From DAOUJH01 sp965116555 (GTDB taxonomy: Bacteria; Chloroflexota; Dehalococcoidia; Lucifugimonadales; QGNO01), in contig OZ220698.1 in the NCBI GenBank assembly GCA_965116555.1, positions 62,001 through 126,000 on the forward strand: a stretch of DNA of 64,000 nt, written 5' to 3'. Both the position numbers and the translations under genes were made by a program. The notes beneath the pieces are model-generated. The model saw nothing but the letters and a program-made list of their open reading frames with translations, did not search any database and was not told where the DNA came from. Position 1 is the stretch's first letter. Each line of letters begins with the position of its first letter. Shown here piece by piece: positions 17,054 to 24,677 of this stretch.

Positions 17054-18237
17054 GCACATGGCAACAGATAGAGAGCGAATATTACATGCAAGTGGTGCGT
17101 CGTCAGCCTGTGACCATAGTCAAAGGCGAGGGGACAAAGGTCTGGGACGAAACGGGGAAGGAGTACCTGGACTTCACCGCCGGCTGGGCGGTGAACAACA
17201 TAGGTCATTGCCATCCCGCAGTGGTGGAAGCTATCCAGGAACAGGCCGCCACTCTGATGCAGACCTCCAACGCCTACTACACGGTGCCTCAGCTTCAGCT
17301 TGCTCAGGTCCTCATAGACAACAGCTGCTTGGATAGGGTTTTCTTCTCCAACAGCGGCGCTGAAGCCAATGAAGGGGCTGCGAAACTGGCGCGTAAATAC
17401 GGCAAGCTGCACCGCAACGGCGCACACGAGATCATCACCGCTCTCAATTCGTTCCATGGACGCACTCTGGGAATGATAGCCGCCACGGGCCAGCCGCACT
17501 ATCAAGAAGCTTGGAGGCCGCTGGCCGACGGCTTTGTCAACGTTGAGTACAACGACCTGGAGGCGATCAAGAACGCCACAAGCGATGCTACCTGTGCCGT
17601 TATGCTGGAGCCGCTGCAGGGCGAGGGCGGGGTCAACGTGCCGGAAGAAGGCTATCTCAAGGCAGTCCGCGATTGGTGCGACGAGAACGGGCTTCTCCTC
17701 ATCTTCGATGAGATACAGACGGGTTTGGGCCGCCTGGGCACTGTGTTCGGCTACCAAACGTTTGGCGTGGAACCTGACGTGATGACCCTGGCCAAGGGAC
17801 TGGGCGGCGGCGTGCCCATTGGCGCGTTCCTCGCCAAGGAGGAAGCTGCCGTGCTGGAACCCGGCGACCACGGCTCCACCTTCGGCGGCAACGTCCTCAC
17901 CTGCGCCGCGGCGTACGCCTCCTCCAAGTACATAGTGGACAACGACGTGCCGTCTCAGGCCGCAGCCGCCGGAGAGTATCTGAAGGAGCGCCTTGGTGAG
18001 CTGAAATCGCGTCATTCCTCCATCACAGAGGTACGAGGCATGGGTCTGCTGCTTGGTCTGGTCTTCAACGATGAAGCCTCGGCCAAGGTAGTTGCCGCCT
18101 GCAACGAAGAGGGGCTTTTACTCAACGCGGTGCGGCCCACCACTATACGCTTCATGCCGCCGCTGACGGTGACCAGGGAAGAGATAGACCAGGGCGTCCA
18201 GAAGCTGGATAATGCCTTGCAAAAGGTGATGGCATGA
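17050..18237 (+). CDS. argD: Acetylornithine aminotransferase
   Basis: This class III PLP aminotransferase converts N-acetylglutamate semialdehyde to N-acetylornithine. The 395-residue protein shows FFSNSGAEANEGAAKLARKY, FHGRTLGM, the cofactor Asp in LLIFDEIQTGLGRLG and the Schiff-base Lys in TLAKGLGGGVPIGAF. The GTG start overlaps the UPF0182 stop, and the stop overlaps the argG start by 4 nt. Family members can also act on succinyldiaminopimelate or GABA. The arg operon context makes ArgD the likely role. Confidence 0.94.
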   Translation: MSTWQQIESEYYMQVVRRQPVTIVKGEGTKVWDETGKEYLDFTAGWAVNNIGHCHPAVVEAIQEQAATLMQTSNAYYTVPQLQLAQVLIDNSCLDRVFFSNSGAEANEGAAKLARKYGKLHRNGAHEIITALNSFHGRTLGMIAATGQPHYQEAWRPLADGFVNVEYNDLEAIKNATSDATCAVMLEPLQGEGGVNVPEEGYLKAVRDWCDENGLLLIFDEIQTGLGRLGTVFGYQTFGVEPDVMTLAKGLGGGVPIGAFLAKEEAAVLEPGDHGSTFGGNVLTCAAAYASSKYIVDNDVPSQAAAAGEYLKERLGELKSRHSSITEVRGMGLLLGLVFNDEASAKVVAACNEEGLLLNAVRPTTIRFMPPLTVTREEIDQGVQKLDNALQKVMA

Positions 18238-19472
18238 CAGACGGCCAGAAGAAGATAGTCCTTGCCTACAGCGGAGGCTTGGACACCTCTGTCATCCTGC
18301 ACTGGCTCATCAGCCAGGGACACGACGTGGTCACCTACACCGCCAACCTGGGCCAGGACGAGGATATGGAGGAGGTCGTGGGCAAGGCCCGGCAGGTTGG
18401 CGCTTCCGCCACCTACGTGGAAGACCTGCGGCATGAGTTCGTTACCGATTTCATCTATCCCGCAATCAGGGCCAACGCCATCTACGAGGGGCGCTACCTC
18501 CTCGGCACGTCGCTGGCGCGTCCCGTCACGGCCAAAGGCCAGGTGCAGGCGGCGCTCAGAGAGAAAGCCACCACCCTTTCGCACGGCGCCACAGGCAAGG
18601 GAAACGACCAGGTGCGCTTCGAGTTCACCTTCCACGCGCTGGCTCCGGAGCTGGAGATATACGTTCCCTGGCGTGACCCTGTCTTTCTTAACAAGTTCAC
18701 CGGCAGATCAGACATGCTGCGCTATGCCCGGCTCAATGACATCCCCGTATCGGCGACCCGGCGCAAGCCATGGAGCAGCGACGCCAACCTGATGCACATC
18801 AGCTACGAGGCCGGTGAGCTGGAAGACCCGGCGCGTCGCCCTCGGAACTCCATGTTCCAGATGACGCGTTCGCCCAAACGGGCTCCCAACAAAGAGACGG
18901 AGCTTGAGATAGAGTTCCGCGAAGGGAACCCCGTGGAGGTGCGCAACCTCAGCGACGGCACAACGCAATCAGAGCCGCTGGCGCTATTCGCCTACCTCAA
19001 TCACCTGGGCGGCATCAATGGCATCGGACGCGAGGACATGGTGGAGAACCGTTTCGTAGGCGTCAAGTCCCGCGGCGTTTACGAGACCCCGGGCGGCACA
19101 ATCCTACACAAAGCGCACCGTGACCTGGAAGGCATCACGCTGGACAGAGAGGTGATGCATCTCCGCGATTCGCTGATCCCACGCTTTTCGGAGCTGGTGT
19201 ATTACGGGTTCTGGTTCTCCCCGGAGATGGATCTTGTGCGCCTGGTAATGGACAAGAGCCAGGAGTACGTTACCGGCACAGTGACCCTGGGGCTGTACAA
19301 GGGCAACGTTATCACCAAAGAGCGGCGCTCACCCGTTACGCTGTACAACGAGGACCTGGTGAGCATGGATAGGATAGGCGGCTTTGAAGCCCCGGATTCC
19401 ACGGGATTCATCAGAGTCAATGCCCACCGCTTGCGCAGCAGCGCCCTGCGGGCGCGGGGAGACGCCGGCTGA
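18234..19472 (+). CDS. argG: Argininosuccinate synthase
   Basis: The enzyme condenses citrulline and aspartate with ATP to argininosuccinate. The 412-residue protein begins with the N-type ATP pyrophosphatase P-loop AYSGGLDTSVIL. It contains LGTSLARPVTAKGQV, ATGKGNDQVRFE and YETPGGTILHKAH, as expected for ArgG. It overlaps argD by 4 nt and the small protease gene by 1 nt (TGATG). Confidence 0.96.
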   Translation: MTDGQKKIVLAYSGGLDTSVILHWLISQGHDVVTYTANLGQDEDMEEVVGKARQVGASATYVEDLRHEFVTDFIYPAIRANAIYEGRYLLGTSLARPVTAKGQVQAALREKATTLSHGATGKGNDQVRFEFTFHALAPELEIYVPWRDPVFLNKFTGRSDMLRYARLNDIPVSATRRKPWSSDANLMHISYEAGELEDPARRPRNSMFQMTRSPKRAPNKETELEIEFREGNPVEVRNLSDGTTQSEPLALFAYLNHLGGINGIGREDMVENRFVGVKSRGVYETPGGTILHKAHRDLEGITLDREVMHLRDSLIPRFSELVYYGFWFSPEMDLVRLVMDKSQEYVTGTVTLGLYKGNVITKERRSPVTLYNEDLVSMDRIGGFEAPDSTGFIRVNAHRLRSSALRARGDAG

Positions 19473-19828
19473 TGGGCTTCACACACGTAGAAATAGACGT
19501 TGCCAACGTATCAGAGCCTGGGAAGCACCGCAGTATAGAGTTCCTGGCGGACACCGGCGCTTTGCTCACCGTGGTTCCTTCCATAATCCTGAGAGAGCTT
19601 GACATTGAGCCGATAGGAGAAAGAGAGTTCAGAGGTTTCGGTGGATTGATCAACAGAAAAATAGGTGGCGCGCAATTTTACTATGAAGACTCCATCACAG
19701 TGGCCCCGATAATCTTTGGTGAGCCGGACGATACGCCTGTGCTTGGCGTCACCGCGCTTGAGGCGCTGGGCTACCAGGTAGACCCCGTGAGCCAACGGTT
19801 GATCAAAGTCGAATCGCTCCAGCTATGA
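19472..19828 (+). CDS. Clan AA (retropepsin-like) aspartic protease-fold protein
   Basis: 118 residues, with the active-site triad FLADTGALLTVVP near residue 25-37. The second hydrophobic motif VLGVTALEALGYQVDP near residue 90 is typical of single-domain bacterial clan AA aspartic proteases that would act as homodimers. No signal peptide or membrane helix, so it is cytoplasmic. It is coupled to argG (TGATG) and overlaps argH by 4 nt. No substrate can be inferred. Family members of this size are common in Chloroflexota and Cyanobacteria but hardly studied. Stable placement between argG and argH would suggest operon-wide co-expression. Confidence 0.78.
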   Translation: MGFTHVEIDVANVSEPGKHRSIEFLADTGALLTVVPSIILRELDIEPIGEREFRGFGGLINRKIGGAQFYYEDSITVAPIIFGEPDDTPVLGVTALEALGYQVDPVSQRLIKVESLQL

Positions 19829-21183
19829 CGGAAAGCAAGACTCCCAGACCAAAGATTTCGTCGGACTACACCGTCTCCCTGCACTACGATAGACGGCTGT
19901 ACAAGCAGGATATAGCCGCTTCCATGGCGCATGCCCGCATGCTCGCCAAGCAGAACATCATCTCCAAAGAGGACGTGGAGGCCATCCTCAGCGGCCTTGC
20001 CGGAATTCAGAAGGAGATAGAGGAAGGCGCATTTCCCTGGCAGCCTCAGCTTGAAGACATCCACATGAACATTGAATCGCGGCTCTACGAGAAGATAGGC
20101 GATGCAGCGGGCAGGCTGCATACGGCCCGTTCCCGCAACGACCAAGTAGCGGTGGATATGCGCCTCTACGCTAAGCAGGCCATCCAGGAGACGGTGGGCT
20201 TCATTCGTGACTTCCAGCAGGTCATCCTGGACGTGGCCGAGGCCAATATGGAGACGGCGTTGCCGGGCTACACCCACGTACAACGGGCCCAGCCCGTGCT
20301 GCTGTCCCACCATTTGCTGGCCTACTTCCACATGCTGCACCGCGATGCGGAGAGATTCCAGGAGTGTTTTCAGCGCACTGACGTGATGCCCCTGGGCAGC
20401 GGCGCTCTGGCCGGGGTGCCCTACGACTACGATCGCGAGTTCCTTGCCAGAGAACTGGGCTTCGCTCGCATAAGCGAGAACTCCATGGACGTTGTCTCCG
20501 ACCGCGACTACCTGGTTGAGTACCTGGCGAACGCCGCCCTCTGCATGGCGCACCTATCGCGGCTGGCGGAAGAGATTGTTTACTGGTCATCGCAGGAGTT
20601 CGACTTTATCCGCCTGGGCGACGAGTACGTCACCGGCAGCAGCATGATGCCGCAGAAGCGCAACCCTGACTTCGCCGAGCTTGCCCGCGGCAAAACGGGG
20701 AGTGTCTACGGCAACCTCATCGCGCTGTTGACCGTCATCAAGGGCCTGCCCATGACCTACAACCGCGACTTGCAAGAGGACAAGCAGGGCTTCTTCGACT
20801 CTAAGGACAAGCTCCAAGCCACGCTTGAAGTCATGTCCGGCATGCTGTCCACCGCTGAGTTCAACACGGAGCGCATGAGACATGCCTCCGAAGACAGCCA
20901 GGTCCTGGCCACAGACCTTGCCGACTACCTGGTGGCCAAGGGTGTCCCATTCCGCGAGGCTCACGGAATTATGATCCAAGTCTCCGGCTACGCTTCAGAG
21001 CAAGAAAAGCAGTTCAAAGAGCTCAGCCTGGAGGAGTACCACCGCTTCTCGGAAGTGTTTGAGGAGGACGTTTACCAGGTCACCGCCGAAAGGTCCATTC
21101 AGGCTCGGGACGTGCATGGCGGTACCGCGCCCAACCAGGTACGGGCGGCACTGGAAAGGGCGCGCTCTCTTCTGGAAGGCTGA
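19825..21183 (+). CDS. argH: Argininosuccinate lyase
   Basis: The last step of arginine synthesis, releasing fumarate and arginine. The 452-residue fumarase/aspartase-superfamily protein has HTARSRNDQVAVDMRLY, GYTHVQRAQPVLLSHHLLAY and the signature loop GSSMMPQKRNPDFAELARG with the catalytic Ser. The N-terminus (ISSDYTVSLHYDRRLYKQDI) is typical. The start overlaps the preceding protease gene by 4 nt. rpe follows after 8 nt. Confidence 0.96.
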   Translation: MTESKTPRPKISSDYTVSLHYDRRLYKQDIAASMAHARMLAKQNIISKEDVEAILSGLAGIQKEIEEGAFPWQPQLEDIHMNIESRLYEKIGDAAGRLHTARSRNDQVAVDMRLYAKQAIQETVGFIRDFQQVILDVAEANMETALPGYTHVQRAQPVLLSHHLLAYFHMLHRDAERFQECFQRTDVMPLGSGALAGVPYDYDREFLARELGFARISENSMDVVSDRDYLVEYLANAALCMAHLSRLAEEIVYWSSQEFDFIRLGDEYVTGSSMMPQKRNPDFAELARGKTGSVYGNLIALLTVIKGLPMTYNRDLQEDKQGFFDSKDKLQATLEVMSGMLSTAEFNTERMRHASEDSQVLATDLADYLVAKGVPFREAHGIMIQVSGYASEQEKQFKELSLEEYHRFSEVFEEDVYQVTAERSIQARDVHGGTAPNQVRAALERARSLLEG

Positions 21184-21191
21184 AGCTGCTG

Positions 21192-21869
21192 ATGAGCAAC
21201 TTCAAACTAGCCCCGTCCATACTCTCCGCGGACTTCGCCAACCTGGGGAACGCCGTATGCGAAGCTGAAAAAGCGGGTGCAGACTACATCCACGTGGACG
21301 TCATGGATGGGAGATTTGTGCCCAGCATCACCTTCGGCGCCGCCATGGTGCAGGCCCTGCGCGCTCGTACTACGCTGCCCTTGGACGTGCACCTTATGAT
21401 CGTCGAGCCGGAGCGGCACGTAGAAGAGTTCGCCAGGGCGGGGGGAGACATACTCACCATCCACGCCGAGACTTCTACGCATCTATATAGAGTGGTGCAT
21501 CAGATCAAGGAAGCGGGCGCCAAAGCAGGCGTGGCCATCAACCCGGCAACCCCGATATCAGATATCGAAGAGGTGCTGCCTTACCTTGACCAAGTCCTTG
21601 TTATGTCGGTGAACCCTGGCTTACCCGGCCAAGCCTTCATCCCCAGCTCAGTGGACAAACTGCGCCACATGCGGCAGCGCCTTGACGCCATAGGCGCCAA
21701 AGCCGAGTTGGAGGTGGACGGGGGCGTGAACCAGGACACCATCGCTTCGGTAGCTCAAGCCGGCGCCACCGTGCTGGTGGCAGGCTCCGCAGTCTTCAAC
21801 GAGCGCGAACCGGTGCAACAGGCCTTGGAGCGGTTGAGGGCTAAGCTGGAAGAGATCTCCCCCAGCTAG
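21192..21869 (+). CDS. rpe: Ribulose-phosphate 3-epimerase
   Basis: The 225-residue TIM-barrel enzyme interconverts ribulose-5-phosphate and xylulose-5-phosphate. The motifs are APSILSADFANLG, HVDVMDGRFVPSITFG (metal and catalytic Asp), DVHLMIVEPE and SVNPGLPGQAFIP, then EVDGGVNQDTI with the second catalytic Asp. It is the last gene of the arg transcription unit and converges with rpmB, overlapping it by 4 nt. Confidence 0.95.
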   Translation: MSNFKLAPSILSADFANLGNAVCEAEKAGADYIHVDVMDGRFVPSITFGAAMVQALRARTTLPLDVHLMIVEPERHVEEFARAGGDILTIHAETSTHLYRVVHQIKEAGAKAGVAINPATPISDIEEVLPYLDQVLVMSVNPGLPGQAFIPSSVDKLRHMRQRLDAIGAKAELEVDGGVNQDTIASVAQAGATVLVAGSAVFNEREPVQQALERLRAKLEEISPS

Positions 21870-22060
21870 CTAGCGTAGGCTATTTTCCGGTGATGCGTGC
21901 GCAGACAGCGGGTGCATAGCCGTACGCGCTGCATCCGACCGTCTATCAGCAGCTTGGTCTTGTGAACATTCGGGAGCCACCTGGTGTTGGTGGCCCTCTT
22001 GGAGTGGCTTACGTTGTGGCCGAACTGGCCCGTTTTTCCGCAAACATTACATTTAGCCAT
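21866..22060 (-). CDS. rpmB: 50S ribosomal protein L28
   Basis: The 64-residue protein has MAKCNVCGKTGQFGHNVSHS at the start, the TKRRW-like ATNTRWLPNVHK and RLCTRCLRTHHR. Two CxxC pairs (CNVC, CTRC) make this the zinc-binding form of L28. It is transcribed divergently from fakA. The L28-FakA-RecG neighbourhood is common in Gram-positive bacteria and Chloroflexota. Confidence 0.95.
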   Translation of the reverse strand: MAKCNVCGKTGQFGHNVSHSKRATNTRWLPNVHKTKLLIDGRMQRVRLCTRCLRTHHRKIAYAS

Positions 22061-22072
22061 GACTCAATCTCT

Positions 22073-22102
22073 TTGACGCCAGCACAGGGCTGGATATATA
22101 CT
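22073..22102 (+). promoter_or_regulatory. Promoter for fakA-fakB-recG
   Basis: TTGACG (22073-22078), an 18-bp spacer and TATACT (22097-22102). The predicted start is near 22109, giving a leader of about 40 nt before 22149. It lies back to back with the rpmB promoter in an 88-bp intergenic region. Confidence 0.65.
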
Positions 22103-22108
22103 CCGCCT

Positions 22109-22137
22109 AAAGTAGCACAGGTTTGAGTACAGTTCAA
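22109..22137 (-). promoter_or_regulatory. Promoter for rpmB
   Basis: On the minus strand TTGAAC (22137-22132), a 17-bp spacer and TACTTT (22114-22109) face rpmB. The -10 is imperfect, but the spacing is ideal and no other candidate exists in the short divergent region. Confidence 0.5.
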
Positions 22138-22148
22138 GCGGATGCCTA

Positions 22149-23783
22149 ATGACCCACAGAGCGCAAAGCACCTTCCCCAGCCTTAGCGGCGACGATTTTC
22201 GAGGTATGCTGGTCGCTGCTACGGCGTCTCTCGAACTGAATGCCCCAATTGCCAACTCCTTGAATGTTTTTCCCGTTCCCGACGGTGATACCGGGACAAA
22301 CATGTACCTCACTCTGAAATCGGCTCAACCCGTTCTTGACGAACTGAAGGATGCAACGGGAGATAAGGTGGCCCAGGCCGTGGCCTACGAGACGCTTATG
22401 GGCGCCCGCGGCAACAGCGGAGTCATCATGTCCCAGTTTTTCCGCGGACTTGCCGAGGGGTTCAAGGGCAGAGAGTCCTTCTCAGGCGAAGACGTTGCCC
22501 GCGCCTTTGACGAGGCCTCGCAGGCCTCTTACAAGGCTGTGGGCAATCCGGTGGAAGGCACCATGCTCACCGTTATCAGAAGGGCCGCCGAAGAGGCGGG
22601 GCAACGGACGGCTTCCGGCGAAGGCAACCCCGTGCGGGTGCTGAGCTATGCCTATGAAGCTGCATGCCAGGCATTGCTGGAGACGCCGGACCTGCTTCGA
22701 AAGCTCAAGGAAGCGGGTGTAGTCGATGCCGGCGGTCTGGGCATAGTCGCCATCATAGACGGGATGATCTGCTATCTGAACGGGGAGGAGCCCAAGATTC
22801 TTGACATAGACGTTGGACAGGCGGCCCCCAGCGCGGCCTATCTGGACGCCACTGAGCAAGAAGAGTTCGGCTACTGCACCCAGTTCCTTCTTTCAGACTT
22901 CTCTTTGGACGTTGCGGAGATCAGGAGCTACTTGGAACAGAACGCTCGCTCCACGGTGGTGGTGGGTATGGAAGACGTGATCAAAGTCCACTTTCATACC
23001 GAGGAGCCAGAAGCCATAGTTGACCATGTCAGGACGCTGGGCAGCGTCTCCCAACTGAAAATGGAGGACATGGACAGGCAGCACCGTGGCTTCCTGGAGG
23101 GCCACCGAGCCGTACAGCAGGAAGCGGTGCCTCTGGGTGTGGTAGTAGTGGCTTCAGGCAGCGGCATAGAGCAGATATTCATTGATCTGGGCGCCGTTGA
23201 TATAGTTCGGGGCGGTCAGACCATGAATCCCAGCGCAAAGGAGCTGTCAGATAGCGCGGCGCAATGCGCCGCGGCGGAGGTCATACTCCTTCCCAACAAC
23301 TCCAACATAGTACCCGCGGCACGGCAAGCCGCCTCTCTATCAGAAAAACCCGTCCACGTTCTGCCCACTACGTCCGTTCCCCAGGGTGTATCCGCTTTGC
23401 TGGCCTTTGACCCGGAAGCCAGCGCCGAGTCCAATCTAGCCAGCATGCAGGACGCCATGTCCGCACTGCATTCAGGAGAGCTGACCAGAGCCGTGCGCTC
23501 CACCACGATAAACGGCAGAAGCGTGCGCCAAGGCGAAGTCATAGCCCTTCTGGACGGACAGCTCGTCGCTGCTTCGCAAGATATAGAAGAGGCTCTGCAA
23601 GAATTGTGCCGCTGCGCCGCGCCTTCGCCGGGGAACCTCATCACCCTGTACTGGGGCGGCGATACCGAGGAGGGCCAAGCCCAGCGTGCGGCGGAGAAGG
23701 TACAAGAATGGTGTCCGGGCGTTGAGGTTGATCTGGTCTACGGCGGACAGCCCCACTACAATTACTTGGTATCTATTGAATAG
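22149..23783 (+). CDS. fakA: DAK2/DhaL domain protein, fatty acid kinase subunit FakA (YloV)
   Basis: 544 residues. An N-terminal DhaL-like kinase domain (about 15-210) has NVFPVPDGDTGTNMYLTL, ARGNSGVIMSQFFRG and VDAGGLGIVAIIDGM, the ADP/Mg and substrate-binding motifs. Middle and C-terminal DegV-like YloV domains follow. FakA phosphorylates fatty acids held by FakB (DegV) proteins to feed phospholipid synthesis. The next gene, 14 nt downstream, is a DegV protein, which supports this pairing. Exogenous fatty acid use by this organism is inference. Confidence 0.88.
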   Translation: MTHRAQSTFPSLSGDDFRGMLVAATASLELNAPIANSLNVFPVPDGDTGTNMYLTLKSAQPVLDELKDATGDKVAQAVAYETLMGARGNSGVIMSQFFRGLAEGFKGRESFSGEDVARAFDEASQASYKAVGNPVEGTMLTVIRRAAEEAGQRTASGEGNPVRVLSYAYEAACQALLETPDLLRKLKEAGVVDAGGLGIVAIIDGMICYLNGEEPKILDIDVGQAAPSAAYLDATEQEEFGYCTQFLLSDFSLDVAEIRSYLEQNARSTVVVGMEDVIKVHFHTEEPEAIVDHVRTLGSVSQLKMEDMDRQHRGFLEGHRAVQQEAVPLGVVVVASGSGIEQIFIDLGAVDIVRGGQTMNPSAKELSDSAAQCAAAEVILLPNNSNIVPAARQAASLSEKPVHVLPTTSVPQGVSALLAFDPEASAESNLASMQDAMSALHSGELTRAVRSTTINGRSVRQGEVIALLDGQLVAASQDIEEALQELCRCAAPSPGNLITLYWGGDTEEGQAQRAAEKVQEWCPGVEVDLVYGGQPHYNYLVSIE

Positions 23784-23796
23784 GGAAGTGTAGCTT

Positions 23797-24648
23797 ATGG
23801 CCATCAGAATAGTCACCGACAGCACCGCCGACCTGCCGGCTGAAGTAGCCGAGCAACTGGGCATCACCGTGATCCCGCTCAACGTCCATTTTGGAGAGGA
23901 GACCTTCCTGGACGGAGTCGACATACTCCATGACGAGTTCTTCCAGAGGCTTAGAGACGCGCGGCAACTGCCGACGACTTCTCAGCCCTCGCCGGGCAAG
24001 TTCATGGAGGTCTACGGCTCTCTGGTGGAGGCCGGAGACCAGATAGTTTCCATCCACATCTCGGATAAGCTCAGCGGCACGTTGAACTCCGCCCGGCAGG
24101 CCAAGGAGCAGATGGAAGGCTCCAGCATCGAGATCATCGATGCCAGGCAGGCCGCCCTCGGGACCGGGTTGGTGGCCATGGCCGCGGCCAAAGCCGTTCA
24201 ACGGGGGGCTTCTTATGAAGCCGTCCTGGAAGAAGCCAATAGCGCTGTAGAGCAGGTGCAGCTTTTCGGCCTGCTGGACACGCTGGAGTATCTCCGCAAG
24301 GGCGGTCGCATCGGCATGGTGCGGGGATTCATCGGCACCCTGCTCAAGGTGAGGCCGATCATCACCGTGCTGGACGGCATCGTTCAGTCCGCTACCTCCG
24401 TGCGCAGCCGGGCATACGGCATCCAGTACATGGTAACCCTGGCGGAAGAGAGGGCGCCGCTCAAGCAGGCGGCAGTGATGCACAGCAGCACCGACGAAGA
24501 GGCCGAGGCGCTGGCTGAACGGCTCAGGCCTCTCGTCGCGGACGGCCAGGTGTTGCAGGGCCGTATTGGCCCCGTAGTTGGCACGCACGCAGGGCCCGGC
24601 GTCATTGGCATTGTGATTCAGTCCGAGAATACCCCTGAATCGCCCTAA
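23797..24648 (+). CDS. fakB: DegV family fatty-acid-binding protein (FakB-like)
   Basis: The 283-residue protein starts with IRIVTDSTADLPAEVAEQLGITVIPL and shows TSQPSPGKFMEVY and HISDKLSGTLNSARQA, the DegV lipid-binding pattern. LEYLRKGGRIG and KVRPIITVLDG follow. DegV proteins bind one fatty acid and present its carboxylate to FakA. It follows fakA directly, so the two form a kinase/carrier pair. Confidence 0.88.
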   Translation: MAIRIVTDSTADLPAEVAEQLGITVIPLNVHFGEETFLDGVDILHDEFFQRLRDARQLPTTSQPSPGKFMEVYGSLVEAGDQIVSIHISDKLSGTLNSARQAKEQMEGSSIEIIDARQAALGTGLVAMAAAKAVQRGASYEAVLEEANSAVEQVQLFGLLDTLEYLRKGGRIGMVRGFIGTLLKVRPIITVLDGIVQSATSVRSRAYGIQYMVTLAEERAPLKQAAVMHSSTDEEAEALAERLRPLVADGQVLQGRIGPVVGTHAGPGVIGIVIQSENTPESP

Positions 24649-24677
24649 AGAGACAACAACCCAGTAAGGAGGCTGCC

